From a virus, in the IMG/VR virus record IMGVR_UViG_3300042946_000581, positions 1 to 64,000 of that record: a DNA stretch of 64,000 nt. The stretch is one strand, 5' to 3'. The position numbers and the translations under genes are program-made. The first letter of the stretch is position 1. Each line of letters opens with the position of its first letter. The notes under the pieces were generated by a model that saw only the letters and a list, made by a program, of their open reading frames with translations, was not told the DNA's origin and did no database searches. Below, one piece after another: positions 1 through 6,423 of the stretch.

Positions 1-53
1 TTATGGTGTAGGGGCACACCACCCATAACACGGTTCGAGTCCGTGGATTGTCT
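1..53 (+). tRNA. partial or degenerate tRNA at window edge
   Basis: A T-arm is clear at 29-45 (CACGG, loop TTCGAGT, CCGTG), followed by seven bases that could be the 3' acceptor strand. The 5' acceptor would lie before the window. The stretch between the edge and the T-arm folds as a short hairpin (TGGTG/CACCA) but does not give a standard D-arm plus anticodon arm, so no anticodon can be assigned. It may be a truncated tRNA or a tRNA cut by the window edge. Confidence 0.35.
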
Positions 54-95
54 GGGCTGGGGGTGGAAGATTAAGGTTCGAATCCTTTTTAATCA
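46..95 (+). tRNA. degenerate tRNA-like element
   Basis: A T-loop (TTCGAAT) is flanked by AAGG/CCTT at 73-87, and the ends GATT/AATC can pair as a short acceptor. The body is only about 50 nt, too short for both D and anticodon arms. It reads as a decayed tRNA or a minimal tRNA-like structure between the edge tRNA and the first intact tRNA. Confidence 0.25.
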
Positions 96-105
96 ACAAA
101 CATTA

Positions 106-177
106 TGCAAGGAAGGGCAACGGTCGTCCGCTAGGCTCATAACCTAGAAGCTGTGGGTTCGATTCCCACCCTTGCGT
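106..177 (+). tRNA. tRNA-Met/Ile2 (CAT)
   Basis: Cloverleaf with acceptor TGCAAGG/CCTTGCG, anticodon stem CTAGG/CCTAG around loop CTCATAA (anticodon CAT), and T-arm GTGGG-TTCGATT-CCCAC. CCA is not encoded. From sequence alone, CAT could be initiator Met, elongator Met, or an Ile tRNA whose wobble C is converted to lysidine. Confidence 0.88.
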
Positions 178-186
178 CAAACAAAT

Positions 187-261
187 TGCAAGATGGACTG
201 GAGGTGGTTCCAGCTCGGTCTCATAAGCCGTACCATGTGGGTTCGACTCCCACTCTTGCAA
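187..261 (+). tRNA. tRNA-Met/Ile2 (CAT), second copy
   Basis: Acceptor TGCAAGA/TCTTGCA is perfect. The anticodon loop is CTCATAA (CAT) on a stem with core CGG/CCG, and the T-arm is GTGGG-TTCGACT-CCCAC. It differs from the preceding CAT tRNA throughout the D-arm and anticodon stem, so the two are probably different species (for example elongator Met and Ile2) rather than a recent duplication. Confidence 0.85.
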
Positions 262-267
262 CTAAAA

Positions 268-352
268 GGGTGTCTATCCAAACGGTGAAGGAGGATGACT
301 GTAAATCATTTGCTATATGCTAAACTTGGGGGTTCGAATCCCTCGGCACCCA
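268..352 (+). tRNA. tRNA-Tyr (GTA)
   Basis: Acceptor GGGTGTC/GGCACCC, anticodon stem GATGA/TCATT around CTGTAAA (GTA), a long variable arm as expected of class II tRNA-Tyr, and T-loop TTCGAAT. No encoded CCA. Confidence 0.9.
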
Positions 353-626
353 CAAAAGAAATGAAACCTTACATAGGATGGATTAGCACCATTGAAAGAG
401 AACTTGTCTCTCAGAGGATCGCAACCTAAATCGAGAGTAATAATGACCCAAGTTGTTATGTAGGAGACCCTGCTCTACTGTGCACGGTATCAGGCTATGG
501 GGAACAAACCATCGTAAAACTCTTGCCCATATAATACTTATGGAAGGACTTTCATTTCTAATTTGCAGTAATAGCTCAATGGATATGTTCACATTCCTTG
601 AGACCTAAACATAAACCATTAAAAAA
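353..626 (+). other. tRNA-spacer with tRNA 5'-half remnant and possible structured RNA
   Basis: No credible protein gene. Visible structure includes a TATGGG (496-501)/CCCATA (526-531) stem and smaller hairpins. From about 565 the text resembles the first half of the following tRNA-Gly (GCAGTAATAGCTCAATGG versus GCATCAATAGCTCAATGG) but has no T-arm, so it looks like a tRNA remnant. The rest may be an untranslated structured RNA or tRNA-gene decay product. Confidence 0.35.
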
Positions 627-701
627 GCATCAATAGCTCAATGGTAGAGTTCTTGTCTTCCAAACAAGATGTTGCGAGTTCGAATCTCGCTTGATGCTCC
701 A
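627..701 (+). tRNA. tRNA-Gly (TCC), CCA encoded
   Basis: Acceptor GCATCAA/TTGATGC, anticodon stem TTGT/ACAA around CTTCCAA (TCC), T-arm GCGAG-TTCGAAT-CTCGC, discriminator T and an encoded CCA. Complete and canonical. Confidence 0.93.
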
Positions 702-720
702 TAAAATCTTTTAATTCGTT

Positions 721-1398
721 ATGGGTGAAAAGAAATTTAATTTTATTTATATGACTACTTGTTTAATTACATCAAAATACTATATTGGTATGCACTCAAC
801 CAATAATTTAAATGATGGATATTTTGGAAGTGGTAAAATTTTATCAAATTCAATAAAATTTTATGGTAAAGAAAATCATAAAATTGAGATTTTAGAACAT
901 TTTGATAATAGATTAGAATTAAAAAATAGAGAAAAAGAAATTGTTAATGAGTCATTATTAAATGATGTTTTATGTATGAATTTAGTTTTAGGTGGTGAAG
1001 GTGGATTTATAAGTGAGGAAGGCGCTAAAAAGGGTAGAGGTAAATGTGATGAAATTTTGAAAGTAAAATATGGTGAAAATTTCAAAAGTATTATATCTAA
1101 AAATTACCATAACAATTTAAATCCTGAACAAAAAGAAATACATATTAACAAAATTAAAGTATCCCATATTGGGTTAGATAAGAAAAATTTTTTAGGTAAA
1201 AAACATAATCAAGAAACAAAAGATAAAATATCTAAATCAAATTCAATTAACCAACAAGGAAACAAAAATTCACAATATGGTACTTGTTGGATTACTAAAG
1301 ATGGTTTGAATAAAAAAATTAAAATAGATGAAATTGTAGAATTTGAAAAAGAGGGTTGGAGAAAAGGGAGAGTTTTAGATAATATAAAGATAACATAG
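721..1398 (+). CDS. GIY-YIG homing endonuclease with NUMOD3-like motif
   Basis: A 225-residue free-standing homing endonuclease. The N-terminus carries a GIY-YIG nuclease core: the GIY position reads IYM, and KYYIGMH stands for the YIG element, followed by the GYFGSGK segment typical of Seg-type phage enzymes. Near residues 158-175, GKKHNQETKDKISKS matches the NUMOD3 DNA-binding repeat. It sits directly after tRNA-Gly and before small genes with no relation to it, as expected of a mobile intergenic gene. Such enzymes cut homologous sites lacking the insertion and drive their own spread. The start follows tRNA-Gly by 19 nt. Confidence 0.85.
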   Translation: MGEKKFNFIYMTTCLITSKYYIGMHSTNNLNDGYFGSGKILSNSIKFYGKENHKIEILEHFDNRLELKNREKEIVNESLLNDVLCMNLVLGGEGGFISEEGAKKGRGKCDEILKVKYGENFKSIISKNYHNNLNPEQKEIHINKIKVSHIGLDKKNFLGKKHNQETKDKISKSNSINQQGNKNSQYGTCWITKDGLNKKIKIDEIVEFEKEGWRKGRVLDNIKIT

Positions 1399-1403
1399 TA
1401 TGA

Positions 1404-1640
1404 ATGAAAACTTTTGAGGAGCAAAAAAGGTTAACTGAGTTAAAATATCTTAGAACTGGGGATAAAATCCATATTAAGTCTCGTGATGGTTTATATACCT
1501 TCTTAAAAAAAGACTTTAGAACTGGTGAAATTCATATAACCTGTAAAAGGTGGCAGTATGAAGAAAATCCGATAAGAGTAACAAGTTTTGATGATTTCAA
1601 ATGTTTGGCTGGTGGAATATGGAGAATTATTAACAATTAA
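1404..1640 (+). CDS. hypothetical protein, 78 aa
   Basis: Not recognised. A basic, beta-rich small protein with the phrase GDKIHIKSRDGLYTFLKK near the N-terminus, which could be an SH3-like barrel. It begins 5 nt after the homing endonuclease stop. An ATG four bases upstream runs into an immediate stop, which supports this start. Confidence 0.6.
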   Translation: MKTFEEQKRLTELKYLRTGDKIHIKSRDGLYTFLKKDFRTGEIHITCKRWQYEENPIRVTSFDDFKCLAGGIWRIINN

Positions 1641-1654
1641 TTTTTAAAAAGATT

Positions 1655-1873
1655 ATGAATAAGTCTGAAATAATTAAACAGATTAAAGATTTGAGTGGTT
1701 TTAATAGTTCTGATGCAACGATGGCTATAAATGTCGTGCAAGAAATTTTAACAACATCGTTATCAAAAGGTGAAAAAATAACCATTCCAAATTTTGGAAC
1801 ATTTGAAGTTGAGAACACAAAAATAATTTTTAAACCTAGTAAAAATTTGTTAAAGTCAATTAATAGCTTATAG
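1655..1873 (+). CDS. HU/IHF-family DNA-binding protein lacking the DNA-wrapping arm
   Basis: The 72 residues follow the HU fold: MNKSEIIKQIKDLSGF at the N-terminus, a helical dimerisation segment, then the signature IPNFGTFEVE. In ordinary HU (about 90 aa) this is followed by the long beta-arm carrying the RNP(Q/A)TG tip that intercalates into the minor groove. Here the chain goes directly from GTFEVENTK to the C-terminal FKPSKNLLKSI, so the arm is missing. The dimer core should still form, but DNA bending must differ from host HU. It lies between an unknown gene and tRNA-Ala. Confidence 0.85.
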   Translation: MNKSEIIKQIKDLSGFNSSDATMAINVVQEILTTSLSKGEKITIPNFGTFEVENTKIIFKPSKNLLKSINSL

Positions 1874-1900
1874 AGGAACTTGGGATATTAAATATAAAAA

Positions 1901-1974
1901 GGGGGATTAGCTCATTCAGCAAGAGCACTTGTTTTGCACACAAGAGGTGGTCGGAGCAAAGCCGACATCCTCCA
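1901..1974 (+). tRNA. tRNA-Ala (TGC) with aberrant T-loop
   Basis: Acceptor GGGGGAT/ATCCTCC includes the G3:U70 wobble pair that identifies alanine tRNAs. The anticodon stem CTTGT/ACAAG encloses TTTGCAC (TGC). The T-stem GTCGG/CCGAC is intact, but its loop is AGCAAAG instead of TTCRANY. CCA is not encoded. It may be a variant that escapes T-loop recognition, or a decaying gene. Confidence 0.75.
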
Positions 1975-2005
1975 CTAAACAATAAACATTTTTTAAAATA
2001 AATTT

Positions 2006-2605
2006 ATGAGAAAATTTTTAGTATTTTTAGTATTAGTAGTATTATTGACATCTTGGTCATATACACCCCCACGTAGGGTATTATTTATCGGTGATAGTTT
2101 AACCTGTGCAACTGGTGGGTGGCAAGACCAAGTTTCCAAACATTTTGGATATCAAAGGGTCAATTTATCTAAAGGTGGTGTTAGAACGGATTATATGAGG
2201 ACAACCCTAAATGCTTGTTTTAAAAACGATTCAGCTTTCTCACAAGTATTCATTTATGGTGGATGCAATGATGCTTTCTCTTATGTAAATCTCCAAGGTG
2301 CGGTTAATAACATTCAAATGATGGTTGATAGTTGTAATAGAAGAGGAATTGAACCAATTGTGATTGTGGGTTTTAATCCTGCTCAAGTAACAACAAAAAC
2401 TGTCTATGACGCAGAAACAACCAAGAGATGTGTTGGAAGATACATTGAGTTTCAAAAGTTGATGGTTCACGAGAAAACTGGTTTAAAAAATTGTAAGATA
2501 ATTCCAATGGATACAACAATGTTTTATAGTGATACTGGTGATGGAATTCATTTTGCAGCGAGTGGTCATAGAAAATTTGCTAATTGGGTTATAAAACATA
2601 TGTAA
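2006..2605 (+). CDS. secreted SGNH/GDSL-type hydrolase
   Basis: A 199-residue protein with an N-terminal signal sequence (residues 1-17, hydrophobic). The SGNH motifs follow: nucleophile S31 in FIGDSLT, the Asn block GGCND (N88), and the C-terminal DGIHF (D179, H182). The family comprises lipases, esterases and carbohydrate acetyl-esterases. Export to the periplasm or surface plus this fold suggests deacetylation or de-esterification of a host surface polymer or lipid, but the substrate cannot be read from the sequence. The next gene is a lipoprotein, starting 2 nt after this stop, so the pair is probably co-transcribed. Confidence 0.82.
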   Translation: MRKFLVFLVLVVLLTSWSYTPPRRVLFIGDSLTCATGGWQDQVSKHFGYQRVNLSKGGVRTDYMRTTLNACFKNDSAFSQVFIYGGCNDAFSYVNLQGAVNNIQMMVDSCNRRGIEPIVIVGFNPAQVTTKTVYDAETTKRCVGRYIEFQKLMVHEKTGLKNCKIIPMDTTMFYSDTGDGIHFAASGHRKFANWVIKHM

Positions 2606-2607
2606 AA

Positions 2608-2859
2608 ATGAAAAAAATATTTTGGTTTTCAATTTTAATCACTATCTTTGTATCCTGTAACAAACACCCCACAATAGAACCTGGTGATATTGTTAAGAAG
2701 TGTGTAATTGATACGATGTATATTACAGAATCAACATCCACAATTGAATTTGGTAAGAGATATAATTATAAAACCGATTGTGATGAATTGATATTGACAA
2801 GAAGAAGTGATGTATATAAAATAGGGGATACAATAACCTACGTTTATAAAAGAAGATAA
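2608..2859 (+). CDS. small lipoprotein
   Basis: The 83-residue product starts MKKIFWFSILITIFVSC, a short signal peptide ending in a lipobox with the lipidated Cys at residue 17. The mature part is about 65 residues of mixed charge with no recognised domain. I use the ATG that directly follows the hydrolase stop; an in-frame upstream start would put charged residues ahead of the signal peptide. Likely anchored in a host membrane together with the upstream SGNH hydrolase function. Confidence 0.72.
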   Translation: MKKIFWFSILITIFVSCNKHPTIEPGDIVKKCVIDTMYITESTSTIEFGKRYNYKTDCDELILTRRSDVYKIGDTITYVYKRR

Positions 2860-2866
2860 TATATTG

Positions 2867-2941
2867 GCTGGTAAAGCATAGGTGGTGATGCACTTGACTT
2901 GTAATCAAGATAATGGGGTTCGATTCCTCATACCAGCTCCA
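2867..2941 (+). tRNA. tRNA-Thr (TGT), CCA encoded
   Basis: Acceptor GCTGGTA/TACCAGC, anticodon stem CTTGA/TCAAG around CTTGTAA (TGT), T-loop TTCGATT, discriminator T and encoded CCA. Confidence 0.92.
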
Positions 2942-3186
2942 AAAATCCCAATTGATGTAGATAGATTGGGTGGTTAGCAAGCCCAATTGCTCGTATTATG
3001 GTTAATATGTCACTATAACCAGGGTTGCCAAGACCAGATTGTTGGCAGTTTACACGAGATAGTCACTCGCATTTTCTACAAAAGGCAAAAAACACTAGTC
3101 CGTTTCTACAGGATGATGGGGTATTGAAAAAGTGTAGCTAACTTGGAAGATACCCCAAAATTTTTTAAAAAAAACATAGGAAAAAA
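2942..3186 (+). ncRNA. structured non-coding RNA downstream of tRNA-Thr
   Basis: About 245 nt without a credible gene but with several nested complementary segments: ATTGGG 2965-2970 with CCCAAT 2982-2987, and CTCGT 2990-2994 with ACGAG 3054-3058. The latter pair encloses two hairpins, TGGTTA 2999-3004/TAACCA 3016-3021 and TGCCAA 3026-3031/TTGGCA 3042-3047. Further on, GGGGTAT 3118-3124 pairs with ATACCCC 3150-3156. The multi-branched arrangement suggests a folded RNA. I do not recognise the family. The strand is inferred from the flanking tRNA. Confidence 0.5.
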
Positions 3187-3246
3187 TGAATAATTCAGGA
3201 AGAACAACTATCTTTGTCTTATTAATCACTGAAACACATAATCACA

Positions 3247-3477
3247 ATGGCTAAAGAGAAAAAAACAATCCAAGTTGAGTTATTAAAAGAATTCGCAAAC
3301 AACTATTTGGCTATTCCAATGGTTTCTATCCAAGAAAAAATGGGCATTATCACAATGATTGAAAAGGTTCTACATGAATCCAATGCTTATAAAGGCTATA
3401 TGTATTTGAAACTTGAAGAAAACAATACCCCACCAGCATTTGAAACTGAGGGGTGGGTAACAAGAAAATATTTTTAG
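3247..3477 (+). CDS. hypothetical protein, 76 aa
   Basis: Not recognised. Helical and soluble; begins MAKEKKTIQVELLKEF and ends with an aromatic tail (GWVTRKYF). It follows the structured RNA region. A 22-codon frame overlaps its start but is not convincing. Confidence 0.6.
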   Translation: MAKEKKTIQVELLKEFANNYLAIPMVSIQEKMGIITMIEKVLHESNAYKGYMYLKLEENNTPPAFETEGWVTRKYF

Positions 3478-3583
3478 CGGTTGTGACACCTAATAATTCA
3501 CAAGTAGTGGTTGACACTTAGAATGTTACCTGACTTTATGGTTTGGAATAGAAAAACCGAAAACTTTTAAAACTTTGAATATT

Positions 3584-3847
3584 ATGACACTTATTTATGT
3601 AATCTTGGATAGTAACGATAGAATTCCTATTCTAACTACAAGTAGTATTGAAAAAGCTGAATTACTTTTGAATCAATATATGGGTGTTGAAGGTCCTATA
3701 TTTGATGAAAGTGTTGAGTATATAGGTTTTGAACCGTTTGATGACAGAGGTTATTATACACCTTATGAAGGTGAATACAAATATAAAACTGAAGATGGTG
3801 AACAAAGATTCATAAGATATTGTATGGGATTAGATACTTTAAATTAA
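3584..3847 (+). CDS. hypothetical protein, 87 aa
   Basis: Not recognised. An acidic small protein starting MTLIYVILDSNDRIPIL with a central aromatic/acidic stretch. The ATG is preceded by ATT, the common start context in this window. A TTG three codons upstream is the alternative. Confidence 0.55.
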   Translation: MTLIYVILDSNDRIPILTTSSIEKAELLLNQYMGVEGPIFDESVEYIGFEPFDDRGYYTPYEGEYKYKTEDGEQRFIRYCMGLDTLN

Positions 3848-3852
3848 AATTT

Positions 3853-3924
3853 AGTCTTGTAGGCAAATTGGTAAGTCACGAATACTAATGTAGGGGTACG
3901 CAGGTTCGATTCCTGTCAGGACTA
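3853..3924 (+). tRNA. tRNA with degenerate anticodon arm
   Basis: Acceptor AGTCTTG/CAGGACT pairs over seven positions and the T-arm (CAGG-TTCGATT-CCTG) is clear. The D-arm is short. The region where the anticodon stem should form (3879-3899) does not pair into five base pairs, so no anticodon is assigned. It is probably a tRNA pseudogene, or a tRNA needing an unusual fold. Confidence 0.5.
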
Positions 3925-3930
3925 CAACAT

Positions 3931-4019
3931 TTAAAACATCAACTCGTAAAGAAAATGATGGCAAAGAGGTTCAGATTAAAGGTAACGGGCTCCTACCTAC
4001 CCTGAACAAGATGTTTTAA
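3931..4019 (+). ncRNA. nested hairpin RNA between tRNA genes
   Basis: A perfect 10-bp inverted repeat (TTAAAACATC 3931-3940 with GATGTTTTAA 4010-4019) encloses a second stem (GTTCAG 3969-3974 with CTGAAC 4002-4007) and a smaller GGTA/TACC hairpin. Concentric stems spaced over 89 nt suggest a small structured RNA or processing element of the tRNA transcript. The family is not recognised. Confidence 0.45.
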
Positions 4020-4026
4020 TTAATAT

Positions 4027-4042
4027 GGTCAAGTGGCGGAAT
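4027..4042 (+). pseudogene. tRNA-Leu-like 5' remnant
   Basis: The sequence GGTCAAGTGGCGGAAT matches the acceptor/D-arm start typical of tRNA-Leu but stops abruptly 4 nt before the intact tRNA-Arg. It looks like the leftover 5' end of a tRNA-Leu gene. Confidence 0.35.
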
Positions 4043-4046
4043 ATTT

Positions 4047-4119
4047 GCACCCATAGCTCAACTGGAAGAGCAAAAATTTTCTAAGTTTTCGGTTGTAGGT
4101 TCGAGTCCTACTGGGTGTA
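4047..4119 (+). tRNA. tRNA-Arg (TCT)
   Basis: Acceptor GCACCCA/TGGGTGT (terminal G-U), D-arm AGCTCAACTGGAAGAGC, anticodon stem AAAAT/GTTTT around TTTCTAA (TCT), T-loop TTCGAGT. It reads AGA, a very common arginine codon in the phage genes here, consistent with supplementing host supply. Confidence 0.87.
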
Positions 4120-4139
4120 CTAAAACAAATTATAAAATT

Positions 4140-4325
4140 ATGAAATTTAAAGTAGGAGACAAAGTTTACAAACCGAAAGGTTACAAATTCCCAGGTATAG
4201 TTGTTGCGGTATTCCAAACTACATCTGGTGAAACAAGAATTGTTGCAGAATTAATTGATAATGGTATGTTACACATATTTAGTGAAAGTCAGTTAGAACT
4301 TGATAATGATGAAAAAAATGATTAA
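4140..4325 (+). CDS. small SH3/KOW-like protein
   Basis: A 61-residue protein beginning MKFKVGDKVYKPKGYKFPG. The VGDKVYKP...PGIVVAVF pattern is that of a small beta-barrel (KOW/SH3-like) as in many short phage proteins. An acidic tail follows. Function unknown. The next gene starts 1 nt after its stop. Confidence 0.6.
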   Translation: MKFKVGDKVYKPKGYKFPGIVVAVFQTTSGETRIVAELIDNGMLHIFSESQLELDNDEKND

Positions 4326-4326
4326 T

Positions 4327-4566
4327 ATGGAAAAAACTCCAATACAAAACGTTATAGACAGAGTTGAAAAACTTGTTAGAGAAGCTAAACAAAATACAGA
4401 GGAAAAAAGAAAATTAAATATAGTTATTTCTTATCTTTGGGATGAGTTACAAAATGAAAGATATGTAATGTCTGAAATTTATGAAAAAAGTAAAAAAGAA
4501 GATAATGAAGTAACTGGAAAAATGTGGATTGAAAAAAATTTTATAGACTATCAAAAATTTTTATAA
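4327..4566 (+). CDS. hypothetical protein, 79 aa
   Basis: Not recognised. Helical, highly charged (MEKTPIQNVIDRVEKLVREAK). The ATG directly after the upstream stop is chosen; further in-frame ATGs lie within the upstream gene. Its stop overlaps the ATG of the next small gene. Confidence 0.58.
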   Translation: MEKTPIQNVIDRVEKLVREAKQNTEEKRKLNIVISYLWDELQNERYVMSEIYEKSKKEDNEVTGKMWIEKNFIDYQKFL

Positions 4567-4694
4567 TGAAAGACGAAAATCAAGGTAAAACAAATGACCA
4601 AAGAGAATTTGCAATGTTTATGTTCTCTGGTTCAATGTTAGCACTAATTGTATTAGGATTGGTTTATCTCATTAAGGTGGGATTTAACCTTTAA
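4566..4694 (+). CDS. single-pass membrane miniprotein, 42 aa
   Basis: A 42-codon gene whose ATG overlaps the preceding stop (TAATG). A polar N-terminus (MKDENQGKTNDQREF) is followed by one transmembrane helix (about residues 17-38, SGSMLALIVLGLVYLIKVG). The tight overlap and clean membrane helix support it as real. Function unknown. Confidence 0.55.
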   Translation: MKDENQGKTNDQREFAMFMFSGSMLALIVLGLVYLIKVGFNL

Positions 4695-4701
4695 AAGAAA
4701 T

Positions 4702-4785
4702 GCCTGAGTGGTGGAATGGTAGACACGTTTGGCTTAGACCCAAATTCCGTTTAAAGGAGTAAGAGTTCGAATCTCTTCTTAGGTA
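4702..4785 (+). tRNA. tRNA-Leu (TAG)
   Basis: Acceptor GCCTGAG/CTTAGGT, anticodon stem TTTGG/CCAAA around CTTAGAC (TAG), a long variable arm as in class II tRNAs, T-loop TTCGAAT. No encoded CCA. Confidence 0.9.
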
Positions 4786-4808
4786 CTAACATTTTAAAAA
4801 AAGAAATT

Positions 4809-5057
4809 ATGGATTTATTATTTGGTTCAATTTTTATGGGTATTGGGGTTTTCACCTTTTTTTGTTCATTCTCTTTTGTAGACAATAGAGGCATTTATTT
4901 ATTTATTCTTGGGGTTGTATTATTCTTCATTGGTTTAATAATCATCCCAAAAACACCCCCAAAACCAATTGAGATTAAATCAAACAAGGTAATTAATGTT
5001 GATTCAATTTATTTGCAAGGTTATAAAGATGGGATAAAAGATTGTAATAAAAATTGA
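4809..5057 (+). CDS. two-helix membrane protein, 82 aa
   Basis: Two hydrophobic segments (about residues 1-22 and 28-46) separated by a short polar turn, then a Pro-rich linker (IPKTPPKP) and a soluble tail ending CNKN. Probably an inner-membrane protein. No family recognised. Confidence 0.62.
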   Translation: MDLLFGSIFMGIGVFTFFCSFSFVDNRGIYLFILGVVLFFIGLIIIPKTPPKPIEIKSNKVINVDSIYLQGYKDGIKDCNKN

Positions 5058-5119
5058 ATTGTTGGGAACATTTGATTGAGTTATTTGGTTATAATAAAAA
5101 CAACTTAAAACTTAATATT

Positions 5120-5287
5120 ATGAAAACCAAGAATAAACTTAAAGTTACAATTGATGCCATTGGTAATGGTGCTAGATTGGTGTATTTGGAGAATAACCCA
5201 CATGGGTTTGTATCAGTAACTAAGGTACACAAAAGTTCAAAACAATATTCACGTAAAAATAAGAGTAAAAAAGAATTATGGTATTAA
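5120..5287 (+). CDS. small basic protein, 55 aa
   Basis: Not recognised. Lys-rich (MKTKNKLKVTIDAIGNGARL...), predicted beta-rich with a basic C-terminal tail, possibly nucleic-acid binding. The ATG in context ATTATG is chosen. Its end overlaps the HD gene start by 10 nt. Confidence 0.5.
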   Translation: MKTKNKLKVTIDAIGNGARLVYLENNPHGFVSVTKVHKSSKQYSRKNKSKKELWY

Positions 5288-5868
5288 CAGAACAACAAGA
5301 AAAATTTCTTGAGTTTGTCAAAGAACAGCATGGCACTCAAGTGAGAAAATATACGGGAGAACCTTACTGGACTCATCCATTAGCTGTTGCGGAATTAGTA
5401 AATAAATATAAATCAGATTCTTTTAGTAATGGTGAAGTATTTGCTATAGAAATATCGTTAGGTCATAATTTATTAGAAGATACTCCTTGTACTATTGAAG
5501 CTTTAAGAAAAAAATTAAGTGAGATTGGTTATCCCTATTTAAGTACTGAGATGATTGTTTCAGGTATTGGTCATTTAACCGACACCTATACCAAAGAAGC
5601 TTATCCTAAACTCAATAGAGCCAAAAGAAAAACTATGGAAGTTGAAAGGCTTGGTAGAATCCCTGCTTATTGTCAAACAGTTAAATATGCTGACTTGATT
5701 GATAACCTTTCATCTATTGTTGAGTATGATAAATCTTTCGCTGTTACTTATCTTCAAGAGAAAAAAGAGTTACTTGAGAATATGAGGGGTGGAAATTTTG
5801 ATCTTTACTTGAAAGCAATAGAAGTTTATCTGGAAGCTTTAAAAACTCTTGAGGGAAAAGGATTTTGA
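5278..5868 (+). CDS. HD-domain phosphohydrolase, MESH1/SpoT-hydrolase-like, with altered HD motif
   Basis: A 196-residue protein matching the (p)ppGpp-hydrolase branch of HD proteins: YTGEPYWTHPLAVAEL (metal ligand H33), then HNLLEDT at 63-69 where the family has HD-x-x-ED-T, and KYADLIDN (D139, N143). The key Asp of the HD pair is Asn (N64), which should weaken or change metal binding, although E67/D68 are kept. In the family the enzyme removes the 3' pyrophosphate of alarmones. A phage copy could blunt the stringent response, or with this change act as a binder. Overlaps the upstream gene by 10 nt. Confidence 0.78.
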   Translation: MVLTEQQEKFLEFVKEQHGTQVRKYTGEPYWTHPLAVAELVNKYKSDSFSNGEVFAIEISLGHNLLEDTPCTIEALRKKLSEIGYPYLSTEMIVSGIGHLTDTYTKEAYPKLNRAKRKTMEVERLGRIPAYCQTVKYADLIDNLSSIVEYDKSFAVTYLQEKKELLENMRGGNFDLYLKAIEVYLEALKTLEGKGF

Positions 5869-5921
5869 TGAAATTCCTTATTGTCTAAAGTAAAACCTTT
5901 CACCATTCAACATAAATAAAA

Positions 5922-6413
5922 ATGAACATTTTTTTCTTAGACTACGATGTTGTTAAATGTGCTAAATACCATTGCGACAAACACGCAATCAAGATGATTT
6001 TGGAATCAGCACAATTATTATGTGGTGCCCACCACGCAACAAATTCCAAATTGGATATTCCTTATAAATTATCCCACAAAAACCACCCCTGTTCAATATG
6101 GGTTAGAGAATCATTATCTAACTATTTATACTTATGTGAACTTGGGTTGGAATTGTGTAAGGAGTATACTTATAGGTATGGAAAACGTCATAAATCCCAG
6201 GATGTTATTGAGTGGTGTGTAACAAATTTTGTCAATATTTGTGACAAAGGTTTTACTGAACCACCCAAAGCAATGCCGGATGAATATAAGGTTAAAGACG
6301 TTATTCAATCTTATAGGAACTATTACATTGGTGCAAAAAAAGATTTTGTTTCTTGGAAAAATCGTGATGTTCCCTATTGGTTTTGTGAAGAAAATCACTT
6401 AGAATTGGTATAA
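5922..6413 (+). CDS. conserved phage protein (HCDKH family)
   Basis: A 163-residue protein starting MNIFFLDYDVVKCAKYHCDKH. This N-terminus, the KNHPCSIWVRES block, the YRYGKRHKS block and the C-terminal QSYRNYYIGAKK belong to a conserved family seen in many large phages with no settled function. The dense conserved His/Cys/Asp set suggests a metal-dependent or catalytic protein. Confidence 0.7.
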   Translation: MNIFFLDYDVVKCAKYHCDKHAIKMILESAQLLCGAHHATNSKLDIPYKLSHKNHPCSIWVRESLSNYLYLCELGLELCKEYTYRYGKRHKSQDVIEWCVTNFVNICDKGFTEPPKAMPDEYKVKDVIQSYRNYYIGAKKDFVSWKNRDVPYWFCEENHLELV

Positions 6414-6423
6414 AAATAAAACT

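Noticed and set aside
383-592. Minus-strand 69-codon frame in the tRNA spacer
   Set aside because: It overlaps tRNA-remnant and hairpin-forming sequence, has no leader of the common type and no recognisable composition.
3187-3255. 22-codon frame (MNNSGRTTIFVLLITETHNH...) before the 76-aa gene
   Set aside because: Too short, ends inside the next gene's first codons and has no supporting motif; could be a leader peptide but cannot be supported.
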